Assembly (NCBI GenBank): GCA_944989445.1
Contig: CALYLW010000019.1
Coordinates: 434,001-498,000 of the forward strand
Source: Ampullaceana balthica
Taxonomy: Eukaryota; Mollusca; Gastropoda; Lymnaeidae
DNA: 64,000 nt
Direction: 5' to 3'
The translations under genes were made by a program, and so were the position numbers. Below the pieces are notes generated by a model. That model saw only the letters and a list, made by a program, of their open reading frames with translations, ran no database searches and was not told the DNA's origin. Positions 32,950 through 43,919 of this stretch are shown here, in pieces. Numbering within the stretch: position 1 is the first letter of the stretch; every line of letters starts with the position of its first letter.

Positions 32950-33045
32950 ATATACATGGATGAGATTGAACGAATTACTGGCCGCAGCTCAAGATTGGCA
33001 AATGTGGAGATCGTTAGCTGTTGATGTGTCCGTGCGCTCCCTCAC
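32950..33045 (+). pseudogene. LINE ORF2 C-terminus fragment (copy A)
   Basis: About 30 codons read WMRLNELLAAAQDWQMWRSL then AVDVSVRS. They match the C-terminus of the LINE fragment at 59290-59420 (KLHELLAAAQNRHMWRSLSV). Only the last part of the ORF remains. It is followed directly by unrelated coding-like DNA. Confidence 0.8.
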
Positions 33046-33249
33046 AGGTGCTGGAAAGGTATGGGCTCTGTAATCGATGAACTCTCTGGCGTGGGTAATT
33101 CCAAGAATGCACACAACGTGACGGCGTCAAAGGGCCAACAGGCAGATGAGGTCAAATGTGCTGGAGCAGTGAACAAACTCTTCGCTCTGGTGAATAAGAA
33201 GGCCACAGAGACCGAAGAAAGCCGGATCATAAACCGACTGATAGGGTAG
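33046..33249 (+). pseudogene. Coding-like fragment of unknown origin (copy A)
   Basis: A 62-codon frame from ATG 33061 reads MGSVIDELSGVGNSKNAHNV, later VNKLFALVNKKATETEES, then TAG. Its GC content and residue mix are far more protein-like than the flanks, and after a frame change more coding-like sequence follows (FTTPFTLKELQTELQRHH). I do not recognise it. It lies between a LINE end and the KRBA2-like tail, so it is probably transposon-derived. In copy B the frame is intact with one Asp-to-Gly change. Confidence 0.45.
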
Positions 33250-33364
33250 GGGGCTAGGGGCAAAGCACATAAAAAGGTTTTCACGACTCCGTTCACCCTG
33301 AAGGAATTGCAAACGGAATTGCAGCGACATCATCAGGGTATAACAAAAAACATTGGAGGGGGGG

Positions 33365-33454
33365 GGTCTAACTTTTTTGTGACGACGTGTGACGAGGGGG
33401 GAGGGGGATGAAAAATCGACCAAAATAGCGTGACGTCATTTATGGATGGCCCCT
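33365..33454. mobile_element. GACGTCA-ended element, right-end fragment (copy A)
   Basis: The G-rich tract, GTGACGAGGGGGG and the end GCGTGACGTCATTTATGGAT then GGCCCC match the family. The left end is missing. It abuts the KRBA2-like frame directly. Confidence 0.75.
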
Positions 33455-33775
33455 AACGTCCGCGTTCGTATACTAGATGTTGACAGAAGTCGCGGTGATC
33501 CAAGAAGCGTCATTGCAGGCTTCATGAACTTTGATGATGGCTTCTACAAGCTAGGAACAGTGCATGGTGTTTTCAAAAAACTGTATTTCAGAAGCGAGTT
33601 TTCCAAGGTACATGTACATGAGAAACTGCTTTCACTAAAATCCGTGGACACAGAAGAAAAATCATTACGAACCATCGCGCCTTCCCAATCACTGACCTGT
33701 GGCCAAGGCTACACTCGATGCAATTACAGTACTAAGTGCGCAACAAATCACTTTAAATGTATGAAGAATAAATGA
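33455..33775 (+). pseudogene. KRBA2/SCAND3-like integrase C-terminal fragment (copy A)
   Basis: About 106 codons read NVRVRILDVDRSRGDPRSVI, then a beta-rich segment with GFYKLGTVHGV, then SLRTIAPSQSLTCGQGYTRC and a Cys-rich end (CNYSTKCATNHFKCMK). This order (VDRxRGDPRN, then a GGQGF-type block, then a Cys cluster) is the C-terminal tail of KRBA2-like proteins, which carry an integrase core derived from mobile elements. The catalytic core is absent, and the apparent start ATG comes from the adjoining mobile-element end, so it is a relic. Copy B is identical in this stretch. Confidence 0.7.
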
Positions 33776-34891
33776 TTATGTAATTCAAAATGCCATAAAA
33801 GTTCATCCTTTTGTAATAAGTGATAACAGAAAAAAAGTTAACTATACTTAAATAGTTTCATTTTTGTCACTGATTTTTATCCTTTGTTATCAGCAATCAA
33901 TGTTAAGTATTACATTTTACTAGTCAAGCCAGGAAGGGCCGTGTACAAAATCATCCAGCAGGGATCCCACCCATCTCTTGTCCGACATGCGGATGCTAAT
34001 TTCGTGTAAGCAAAGAGCTAATAAGCCACCAGAGGACACACGTGGCGGCCTAGCACTGGACTAATATAATGAGAGGAGACATCGTCGACTACGACGGACG
34101 AACAATAACAACAAAACCAAACACTATTCAACCTTTAGATCTGCTCATGACTTCTTTCTTCGGACTTTGGCCGGCCAATTTACAGCAACATCTGCCTTTT
34201 CGCGAATTGGCCGGCCATTTCGCGAAGAGGCCGATTTCGGTCTTTGGCCGTAACATATACACAACATACAAACAGCACACACAGGACTACCGCAAATATC
34301 CCACTTGTGCCTTCTGAAATGAGTGACTCACGTTCTAACCTCTCCTAAGCCAGTGGATGTATTCAGATTTGAAAACAAGAAATTCACGAAGTTTTTTTTA
34401 AATATTTTTAATTAAACAAGAAAACACTCAAGTTTAGTTGCATTCATTTTAATTGATTCATACAATTGATCAACATGGTTGAAGTAAAAAAAAATAATTT
34501 TCCACTAACAAAATTTTTAGATTTAAAATGTTTAATTCATGCTCTCAATCTCAATTAAAACTTATGTTTCCACTCTTCTACTTTTTCTTTTAATATGGGT
34601 CCAAACGAGGGGGAATACTGGCTAAAATAGGATGTTATTCTGATGTTGAGGCTCGATATCTTTTCAGATCATGTGTAGATTATGAGGCATTAAAAGATTG
34701 GTGGTAATGATAAATTTTCTGTTTACTGAAACAATATGGTTATTAAGAAGTTTGTGTGACATTAATTTAATTACCTCTTAAAAAATAATATATTTTTTCT
34801 TGGAGACAGACTATAATAATTATATGGTTTAACTGGCAACGATTTTGATAGGCATTGAGGATCTTTTTTTTTATAAACTTTAATACAAAGT
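33776..34891. other. Spacer with a GGCCGGCC inverted block (copy A)
   Basis: Near 34186-34260 TTGGCCGGCCAATT, GAATTGGCCGGCCATTTCGC and GGCCGATTTCGGTCTTTGGC form overlapping inverted repeats in AT-rich DNA. Near 33940-34000 a short stretch reads KPGRAVYKIIQQGSHPSLV on plus, resembling retroelement-derived protein. The 82-codon frame at 34069-34317 is not convincing. Confidence 0.45.
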
Positions 34892-36247
34892 TTATGGGTT
34901 TCGTAGCAGGACCTGTGGGGTGGCTGACAGAACCCTTCGACTAGGGTACAGTATATTTGGACTAGGCGGCAGAACCTTTTGACTAGGGTACAGTATATTT
35001 GGACTAGGCGGCAGAACCTTTTGACTAGGGTACAGTATATTTGGACTAGGCGGTAGAACCTTTCGACTAGGTGACAGGATCTTTGGGGTTTGTGTCAGAA
35101 CCTTTGGACTAGGTGACAGGATCTTTGGGGTTGGTGTCATAACCTTTTGACTAGGTGACAGGATCTTTGGGGTTGGTGCCAGAACCTTTGGACTAGGTGA
35201 CATGATCTTTGGGGTTGGTGTCAGAACCTTTTGACTAGGTGACAAGATCTTTGGGGTTGGTGTCAGAACCTTTTGACTAGGTGACAAGATCTTTGGGGTT
35301 GGTGTCAGAACCTTGGGACTAGGTGAAAGGATATTTGGGCTTGGTGAAAGGATCTTTAAGGTTGGCGTCAGAGCCTTTGGACTAGGTGACAAGATCTTCA
35401 GGGTTGGTGGAAGAACCTTTGGACTAGGTGACAAGATCTTCGGGGTTGGTGGAAGGACCTTTGGACTAGGTGATAAGATCTTCGGGGTTGGTGGAAGGAC
35501 CTTTGGAGTAGGTGAAAGGACCTTTGGGTAAGGCGTCAAGTTTTGAACAGTAGCCGTACTATTTTTGCTAGGGTAAATGATCTTTTTGGTGGGTGTAATG
35601 ACTTTAGGAAAAGGTTTTGGGGTGGGTGACATTATTTTTGGGTCGGGTGGATGCATCTTTGCGCTAGGTGTTAGAAGTTTTGTGCTGGATGACGTAATAT
35701 TCGGCGTAGGATGCATAATTTTCGTGCTTTGTTGCTGGATCTTTGAGGTGGGTGACAAAATCTTCGGTGACACGACCTTTGGGCAAGGTGACAAAAATTC
35801 GGGAGCCATGACCTTTGGGCTAGGTGACAAAATCTTTTGGGCCATGACCTTTGGGCTAGGGGACAAAATCTTTTGGGCCATGACCTTTGGGCTAGGGGAC
35901 AAAATCTTTTGGGCCATGACCTTTGGGCTAGGTGACAATATCTTGGGGGCCATGACCTTTGGACTAGGTGATAAAATCTTGGGTGCCATGACCTTTGGAC
36001 TAGGTGATAAAATCTTGGGTGCCATGACCTTTGGGCTAGGGGACAAAATCTTGGAGGCCATGACCTTTGGGCTAGGTGACAAAATCTTTGGGGCCATGAC
36101 CTTTGGGCTAGGGGACAAAATCTTGGAGGCCATGACCTTTGGGCTAGGGGACAAAATCTTGGGGGCCATGACCTTTGGGGTTGGTGACGAAATCTTCGTG
36201 CTGTTAATCAGAATATTAGGTGATGGTGGCAGGATTTTTAGGCTCTA
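34892..36247 (-). CDS. Pro/Ser/Thr/Lys-rich repetitive open frame (copy A)
   Basis: 425 codons from ATG 36169 to the stop at 34892; the same frame is open for about 26 more codons upstream (reading SLKILPPSPNILINSTK) to a TAG near 36247. The N-terminal third is about ten copies of a 12-residue unit MAPKILSPSPKV (36 bp). A non-repeated middle keeps the same P/S/T/K composition (TSSSTKLLTPSAKMHPPDPK). The C-terminal half uses a 14-residue unit (LTPTPKILSPSQKV; 42 bp) and ends with LPPSPNILYPSQKV copies. No signal peptide or known domain is seen. S/T-P-K motifs resemble proline-directed kinase sites, as in neurofilament KSP or histone H1 tails, but that is only resemblance. No convincing promoter or splice sites are found. 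It could be an exon of a repetitive structural or secreted protein, or a minisatellite open by chance. Confidence 0.35.
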
Positions 36248-36500
36248 TGGTATATCGTTTGATCTGGGTGACATGATCTCTGGGCTGAATGCTGTTACCT
36301 TGGGCTGAGCGACATGATCCTTTGGCCTAGTGACATGATCTTTGGGCTGAATGCTGTTATCTTGGGCTGGGAGACATGACACTTTGGCCTAGTGACATGA
36401 CATTTTTTGCTCTAGGTGAAAGAATTAGTGGGCTGGCTGACGTGACCTTTGGGTTTGAGGTTAGAATATTACAACTAGGCGTTAGAACATTAAGGTTTTT
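34900..36500. repeat. 36/42-bp minisatellite underlying the repetitive frame (copy A)
   Basis: On plus the units read ATGACCTTTGGGCTAGG with GGACAAAATCTTGG (36 bp) towards the right, and GACAAGATCTTTGGGGTTGG with TGTCAGAACCTTTTGA (42 bp) towards the left. Decayed units continue past 36247 to about 36500, beyond the open frame. Both unit lengths are multiples of three. Confidence 0.9.
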
Positions 36501-36986
36501 AGCATGAACTCGGAGACACAGCCTCATAATCATAGAAATAATTAACGAGGTACCAGGGTCTCTGATTTCAGTAATATTTTAAATGACAGTGAAGATAATT
36601 TTATTTTGAGGAGGATATTTTGGCTGGATTTAAGTGTCTTTGGAGTTTAATGATGAACATTCGAGCAGGGTAAAACGATGGACACGTTTAGGACAGAATC
36701 AGTGAAAACAAAATGTTTTACTTTAAGCCCCACGTAAGATGTTTCAGCTACCACCAAGTATCGTTTAGTAAATAGTAAATAAACTTGTACAAATAGAAGA
36801 TTTCAAATAGGTTTTTTCCAGTTGAAATTCACTTTTTCGCGATAAATGTATTAACAAAGCCTCGCGGTATCGAACTATTTTATATTTGAGATACGTTTAT
36901 TACAAAACAATATTAGTAGTCTTGTTGTTTCGCTTTTTGTGAAGATAAGCGCCTGGACCTGTTGACTTTGAGGTATTCTTCTAGAG

Positions 36987-37506
36987 CAGGGATCACCAAA
37001 CTACGGCCCGCGGGCCAGATCTGGCCCTCGACGCCTTTTAACCCGGCCTGCCAACGGTACTTGATTGATGAAAGTGCTTGATAGAACATTTGGACCTAGG
37101 AACGTTTTGATATACATGTACTGTATATACTCAATTTAGAATACGAGATTATCACACATGTCGGGAAATTCCAGCTGCTTTGTGTCTAATATTGACTATT
37201 TTCAATTATTTTATTTAGATTTTATGTGTGCGTACATGTGCGCAGTAGGTCTGATATAGCTATTCGTTTATTTGTTTTGTTTTATGTTCACCTTCTTTGA
37301 TAATTGTTAAGCAAATAAATATTTTACTGTTCTTATTTGCCCTTTTTTCTTTGTTGTTCTTCGTTTGTTTTATTGCACTATACTGACGCACGATTAACAT
37401 GAAATGCTAAACTTACAATTAGATGTCTGCCGAGAATTGGTTTGCTGCCCGTGCTCCTAATTTATTAGCCATCCGGCCCGCCATGAAAAAAAATTGGCAA
37501 CCCTTG
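36987..37506. mobile_element. hAT MITE with CGGCCCGCGGGCC motif (copy A)
   Basis: The left end CAGGGATCACCAAACTACGG, followed by a CCCGCGGGCC palindrome, and the right end CCGGCCCGCCATG... GGCAACCCTTG match a widespread hAT/Charlie-type end pattern. The flanks TTCTAGAG and ATCTAGAG match at 7 of 8, consistent with an 8-bp target duplication. No coding sequence. Confidence 0.85.
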
Positions 37507-38258
37507 ATCTAGAGGCTAGAGAACAAATTGGAAAATTTGTAAACAGAAAGTTATAAATAATATATATATATTACTTTGAATTCTAAATTAATACAATTTT
37601 GAACCATTTATAGCAATTTTATTACAATTATAAGCATTTTACCTACCCGATAACTATGCATTTTTTAAAATGTAGTGTCAATGAATAAAGGGTGCCTTCA
37701 ACATGCTTAGATCGGTTAAATGACAGGCTAATTTTAAAAATAAGAAACGATCATAAATGTTTTAACCCACAAACACACATGAGTGACCACACATCTCTCT
37801 AGGGCTTCTACTGACAAGTTCGGCTGTTTGTGTGTGACAGCGTCAAAGTATCCCAGGCGAATTGACTTCCTTCTCTCTCGTGTCTACTGGAGTGAGGCCT
37901 TCTCGCTGCAAGAATTGCAGATCAACTGAATAAATGGGAAACCAGACATGAGTAAAATAATGAGGTGTGATAAAAAAAAATATATCACAAAACCATACAA
38001 TCTCCGGAAATAGACTAAAGAAGGAAACTTCAAATAAGATAACAAGAATTTTTCTTAATAAAGTATTCGTTTCAAAATTAGGGAAGTGAGGAATGCATAT
38101 TACTTTTGTTGCTTTTCCTGCTGCTCTAATTTAAAAGAGACATAAAGTCGTTATATTAATTAAAAGAAAGAAACTTCTTCAGCTTTAATATCTTACCTGC
38201 ATCCTTGTGATTTACATTTCCTATTTCAGGCGCAGAGTTTCTATTTTCTTCTATTCAA
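37507..38258. other. AT-rich spacer before the satellite (copy A)
   Basis: No gene, RNA or mobile element is recognised. The corresponding stretch of copy B (46535-47286) looks the same. Confidence 0.5.
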
Positions 38259-39176
38259 CTAGGAACTATCTCACATTCTAGGAACTATCTCACATTCTAG
38301 GAACTATCTCACATTACAGGAACTATCTCATATTCTAGGAACTATCTCACATTCTAGGAAGAACTATCTCACATTCTAGGAACTATCTCACATTCTAGGA
38401 ACTATCTCACATTCTAGGAAATATCTCACATTCTAGGAACTATCTCAAATTCTAGGAACTATCTCACATTATAGGAACTATCTCATATTCTAGGAACTAT
38501 CTCACATTCTAGGAACTATCTCACATTCTAGGAACTATCTCACATTCTAGAAACTATCTCACATTCTAGGAAATATCTCAAATTCTAGGAAATATATCTC
38601 ATTCTAGGAACTATCTCACATTCTAGGAACTATCTCACATTCTAGGAAATATCTCTCATTCAAAGAACTATCTCACATTCTAGGAACTATCTCACATTCT
38701 AGGAAATATCTCACATTCTAGGAACTATCTCACATTCTAGGAACTATCTCACATTACAGGAACTATCTCATATTCTAGGAACTATCTCACATTCTAGGAA
38801 GAACTATCTCACATTCTAGGAACTATCTCACATTCTAGGAACTATCTCACATTCTAGGAAATATCTCACATTCTAGGAACTATCTCAAATTCTAGGAACT
38901 ATCTCACATTATAGGAACTATCTCATATTCTAGGAACTATCTCACATTCTAGGAACTATCTCACATTCTAGGAACTATCTCACATTCTAGAAACTATCTC
39001 ACATTCTAGGAAATATCTCAAATTCTAGGAAATATATCTCATTCTAGGAACTATCTCACATTCTAGGAACTATCTCACATTCTAGGAAATATCTCTCATT
39101 CAAAGAACTATCTCACATTCTAGGAACTATCTCACATTCTAGGAAATATCTCACATTCCAGGAACTATCTCACATT
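38259..39176. repeat. 19-bp satellite with 440-bp higher-order period, two periods (copy A)
   Basis: The basic unit is CTAGGAACTATCTCACATT (19 bp) with variants (ACAGG, AAATATCTC, ATATATCTCATT, GGAAGAACT). The same series of variants returns after 440 bp (for example CATTACAGG at about 38311 and 38751), the hallmark of higher-order satellite structure. It ends abruptly at the GTCCAAGG unit start. Confidence 0.95.
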
Positions 39177-39537
39177 GTCCAAGGCCCTACTGCCTTTTGT
39201 CTCCGAAACAAACTGTTGATTTACCTCGTCTAACCTTATACAACACAGTGCTATTAACTCATAATAGAATTCAGCCATTACCTCACCAGTCATAACACCA
39301 TACATTGATGTCAACTTCTGATAAAACTCAGTCATAACCTAACATTTCCTTACACCATAAGCGGCAATAACTTCACAAGGAGCTGAAGTAACTGCTGTGC
39401 ACAAAACGGTCTTAGCAAGGAATGACATTATCGGATATCGATGCTCATTAAGTTTCTACCATTGTAGAGGGTTAATGGATTCGGGAACTTTCATCTCCAT
39501 TTTGAAACTTAATAATTAATCAGACGAGCTATTTTTC

Positions 39538-39798
39538 ATGAAGTTATTAAAAAAATCAAACAAAACCTTAGGCTTTATAAAAAGAAACATTTACAAATGT
39601 AATAAAGATATAAAACTAAAATGCTATCTCACGTTGGTGAGACCTGTACTAGAATATGCATCTTCTGTATGGGACCCATCCACCAAAGAAAACATTGATA
39701 CACTAGAACAAATCCAAAAAAGAGCTGCCAGATTCATTACTGGAGAATATTCAAAACTGACTAGAATAACACCATTAGTTAAAATCATTAAACCTTAA
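39538..39798 (+). pseudogene. RT C-terminal fragment of a LINE (copy B)
   Basis: Identical in translation to the 86-codon fragment of copy A, with VRPVLEYASSVWDP. The lack of any change despite being non-functional shows how recent the duplication is, or that it is an assembly copy. Confidence 0.85.
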
Positions 39799-39959
39799 AA
39801 CACTAGAGGATAGAAGAACCAAGAGTAAAGTAGTAATCATACATAAAGCAATTAATTCTAATTTAGAAATACAACACAAAGATAACTTAATACAACCCTC
39901 AGATAGACATAAGGATAAAAACACATTTCTTATTCCGTATGCAAGAACAAACTCATACA

Positions 39960-40242
39960 GGGGACGCGGTGGTCGAGTGGCAGCGCACTGGACTGTAGTA
40001 CCGAGGTCACGGGTTCGAATCCGTGTGAAGGCAAGGACTTGTTCCCGGGGCCTAGGGCGTCCCTGAGTCACCCCGCTCCGAATGGGTACCTAACACTTGT
40101 AGTGTTAGGCGGCTGGGTAATGCGTGGAACCCACAAAGCCGTGGCCTGTGAACGCTGCATAACTGGCCAACAGATCATCTGTCATGGTCTGTGGACGCAA
40201 CTATCTTCTGCATAGAAGGAGCGTCTGTATAGATAAGATAAG
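39960..40242 (+). repeat. tRNA-derived SINE inserted in a LINE (copy B)
   Basis: Same SINE as 30931-31213 with the same insertion point and boxes. No base difference is noticed. Confidence 0.95.
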
Positions 40243-40753
40243 TTAAATTTTCGTTTTTCCCGTCCGGAATTCGGGCGTGGAATGGGTTGCCTGAAGAAAC
40301 CAGGAACGCCAACACTTTATCAACATTTAAAACTCTAATAAGAATGCAGGACTAAACACAAACCATAGATAAGCGTAGGACGCAATAATCTTCTGAATAG
40401 AAGGAGCGTCTGAAACAGATAAGATAAGAGCTGTCGTCATTTTCTGTCTTTGAGTCAGACTCCATTACTGCCATTAGCTTAATAAGTTTTTCATTTGGTT
40501 TGAAACGATTTCTCACAATGGATACAATAAACTTTATCAACATTTTGAACATTATCAATAGTTTAAATCCAAAATGTGTAATCGTCAGGAAATTTGTTAT
40601 TATTTATCGACCGCTATATTTTATTATATTTTTTTCACTATTTGACTTCCAATAGTTTTAATTAGATTAATCGTTAAAAATAATTTAATTGTTAAAATTT
40701 TTAAACGATTAATCAAGAAATTAATCGTAAATTTCCACAGCCTAATTAGGGCT

Positions 40754-41964
40754 GTCAATATTGTTGAAAAATGCTGCCCGGGTACCCGTCCAAATTTCGA
40801 ACGGGTACCCGGGTTACCCGATCTAAACATCGCATAATTTTCCCCCGTCATGTCCGCTATAAAATGCTACCTAGCCACCTTCCATGCACCTCATTTCAAA
40901 CGACCGACGTCTTAGGGGCTGTACATAAATGACGTGAAGCGATTTTGGCCGACGTCTTAGGGGCTGTACATAAATGACGTGAAGCGATTTTGGCCGATTT
41001 TTTTACCCCCCCCCACCCCGATCACAGGTTGTCACAAAAACTTAAGAGCCCCTTCCGATATGATATGACTTCACAAAGCTTTGCCGCACTCCCCCCCCCC
41101 GCCCCCATTAAAGCCGTACTTCCTTTTTGAAAATAAGCATGTGTCAAATAACTTTATTGTCATTTAATTTTGTATTTAATGTGAAGTTGAAATCTAAAAA
41201 TCGCTACACGCTTAAATCCATGTAAAGCGTCATTAAATAAATTGTAAGTAATCAAATATTTTAGTGGAACTTTTATTTAAAGTTGCGTGTTGCGCGTTGC
41301 GGTTTGATGTGACGTCACATTTATTCTTAAACACACCTCCCCCTGGTCACAAATGTGTGACCCCCTCCTCCCCTAGGTACCTAACGTAATTTATGGACGG
41401 GCCCTTATCCATCTAACACTGTTAGTAACTAATATATTGACTTTAAAAACTTACAAACTTTGGTGTATTCTTAAAATCAGTTTTTTTTGGTAAGGCACAC
41501 GCTGTAATGAACACAAGAAACACAAGGGAATGGAAAGGGTGCGGTCATAGTATAGGAGTGGATGGGGGAGATAATTTGTATAAATCGGTAGCCCAATGTC
41601 GGCATATTTCAAAGCAATGTTAGTCTCAAAGCAGCGGTGTTTTTAATAACAACAACAAACACGGCCTCTTTCATCTCTTTACAGTCCATCCTAATTTTCG
41701 GCAGAGGAGTTTTGTTTTCTTTATATGATTCATTGTATTTCCCTTTGACAGATATTTCTCCTTAGATGTATTTCACAGCTTATATTTGAAACAAAAATTT
41801 TCGCTCGATAAATTGTTTCGTGAGCCGTAAATTAAACACAAAAAAGCCGCATGCGAGCCGAAGTTTGGTTAATATAGACATTAAAGCCACATTTTCACGG
41901 GTACCCGGGCGGAATTTTACTACCCGGGTAGCCGGTTACCCGTTGACAGGCGTTGACAGGCCTA
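40754..41964. mobile_element. hAT element, reversed relative of 24570-27292 (copy B)
   Basis: Duplicate of 31725-32936. The right flank differs slightly (GGCCTAGACTAATAT against GGCCTAGCCCTAATAT). The nested GACGTCA-ended element is at about 40914-41404. Confidence 0.8.
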
Positions 41965-41977
41965 GACTAATATATAT

Positions 41978-42275
41978 ATACATGGATGAGATTGAACGAA
42001 TTACTGGCCGCAGCTCAAGATTGGCAAATGTGGAGATCGTTAGCTGTTGATGTGTCCGTGCGCTCCCTCACAGGTGCTGGAAAGGTATGGGCTCTGTAAT
42101 CGATGAACTCTCTGGCGTGGGTAATTCCAAGAATGCACACAACGTGACGGCGTCAAAGGGCCAACAGGCAGGTGAGGTCAAATGTGCTGGAGCAGTGAAC
42201 AAACTCTTCGCTCTGGTGAATAAGAAGGCCACAGAGACCGAAGAAAGCCGGATCATAAACCGACTGATAGGGTAG
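41978..42275 (+). pseudogene. LINE C-terminus plus unknown coding-like fragment (copy B)
   Basis: Duplicate of 32950-33249. The second frame (ATG 42087) carries Gly where copy A has Asp in QQADEVK, one of the rare substitutions between the units. Confidence 0.6.
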
Positions 42276-42482
42276 GGGGCTAGGGGGCAAAGCACATAAA
42301 AAGGTTTTCACGACTCCGTTCACCCTGAAGGAATTGCAAACGGAATTGCAGCGACATCATCAGGGTATAACAAAAAACATTGGAGGGGGGGGGGTCTAAC
42401 TTTTTTGTGACGACGTGTGACGAGGGGGGAGGGGGATGAAAAATCGACCAAAATAGCGTGACGTCATTTATGGATGGCCCCT

Positions 42483-42803
42483 AACGTCCGCGTTCGTATA
42501 CTAGATGTTGACAGAAGTCGCGGTGATCCAAGAAGCGTCATTGCAGGCTTCATGAACTTTGATGATGGCTTCTACAAGCTAGGAACAGTGCATGGTGTTT
42601 TCAAAAAACTGTATTTCAGAAGCGAGTTTTCCAAGGTACATGTACATGAGAAACTGCTTTCACTAAAATCCGTGGACACAGAAGAAAAATCATTACGAAC
42701 CATCGCGCCTTCCCAATCACTGACCTGTGGCCAAGGCTACACTCGATGCAATTACAGTACTAAGTGCGCAACAAATCACTTTAAATGTATGAAGAATAAA
42801 TGA
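42483..42803 (+). pseudogene. KRBA2/SCAND3-like integrase C-terminal fragment (copy B)
   Basis: Same 106-codon tail as copy A (VDRSRGDPRSVI, CGQGYTRC, Cys-rich end), preceded by the same GACGTCA-ended element fragment. Confidence 0.7.
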
Positions 42804-43919
42804 TTATGTAATTCAAAATGCCATAAAAGTTCATCCTTTTGTAATAAGTGATAACAGAAAAAAAGTTAACTATACTTAAATAGTTTCATTTTTGTCACTG
42901 ATTTTTATCCTTTGTTATCAGCAATCAATGTTAAGTATTACATTTTACTAGTCAAGCCAGGAAGGGCCGTGTACAAAATCATCCAGCAGGGATCCCACCC
43001 ATCTCTTGTCCGACATGCGGATGCTAATTTCGTGTAAGCAAAGAGCTAATAAGCCACCAGAGGACACACGTGGCGGCCTAGCACTGGACTAATATAATGA
43101 GAGGAGACATCGTCGACTACGACGGACGAACAATAACAACAAAACCAAACACTATTCAACCTTTAGATCTGCTCATGACTTCTTTCTTCGGACTTTGGCC
43201 GGCCAATTTACAGCAACATCTGCCTTTTCGCGAATTGGCCGGCCATTTCGCGAAGAGGCCGATTTCGGTCTTTGGCCGTAACATATACACAACATACAAA
43301 CAGCACACACAGGACTACCGCAAATATCCCACTTGTGCCTTCTGAAATGAGTGACTCACGTTCTAACCTCTCCTAAGCCAGTGGATGTATTCAGATTTGA
43401 AAACAAGAAATTCACGAAGTTTTTTTTAAATATTTTTAATTAAACAAGAAAACACTCAAGTTTAGTTGCATTCATTTTAATTGATTCATACAATTGATCA
43501 ACATGGTTGAAGTAAAAAAAAATAATTTTCCACTAACAAAATTTTTAGATTTAAAATGTTTAATTCATGCTCTCAATCTCAATTAAAACTTATGTTTCCA
43601 CTCTTCTACTTTTTCTTTTAATATGGGTCCAAACGAGGGGGAATACTGGCTAAAATAGGATGTTATTCTGATGTTGAGGCTCGATATCTTTTCAGATCAT
43701 GTGTAGATTATGAGGCATTAAAAGATTGGTGGTAATGATAAATTTTCTGTTTACTGAAACAATATGGTTATTAAGAAGTTTGTGTGACATTAATTTAATT
43801 ACCTCTTAAAAAATAATATATTTTTTCTTGGAGACAGACTATAATAATTATATGGTTTAACTGGCAACGATTTTGATAGGCATTGAGGATCTTTTTTTTT
43901 ATAAACTTTAATACAAAGT

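Larger units (their letters stand above)
30148..39176. repeat. 9-kb duplicated unit, copy A
   Basis: It begins GTCCAAGGCCCTACTGCC and ends with a 19-bp satellite. Positions map to copy B with an offset of 9029 falling to 9027-9028. The few differences I see are single bases or homopolymer steps (for example G at 36455 against T, and A against G in the block near 33146). It contains the LINE/SINE composite, reversed hAT, KRBA2-like fragment, SPSPK frame and hAT MITE listed separately. Confidence 0.97.
39509..40439 (+). mobile_element. LINE 3' end interrupted by a SINE (copy B)
   Basis: Duplicate of 30480-31410. The SINE occupies 39960-40242, the RT fragment 39538-39798, and the LINE tail with AGATAAGATAAG ends near 40432. 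Confidence 0.85.

Noticed and set aside
34069..34317. 82-codon frame upstream of the repetitive array
   Set aside because: It spans the GGCCGGCC inverted block. The residue mix is not convincing and no homologue comes to mind.
35577..36308. 243-codon plus-strand frame (FGLGDKIL repeats), and its twin at 44605-45336
   Set aside because: Antisense to the more composition-stable minus frame. It lacks any continuation through the non-repeated middle with the same character.
38259..39176. CRISPR-like regular repeats
   Set aside because: The copies are directly head to tail with no unique spacers, the locus is eukaryotic and no cas gene exists. It is a satellite. The same applies to the other arrays.
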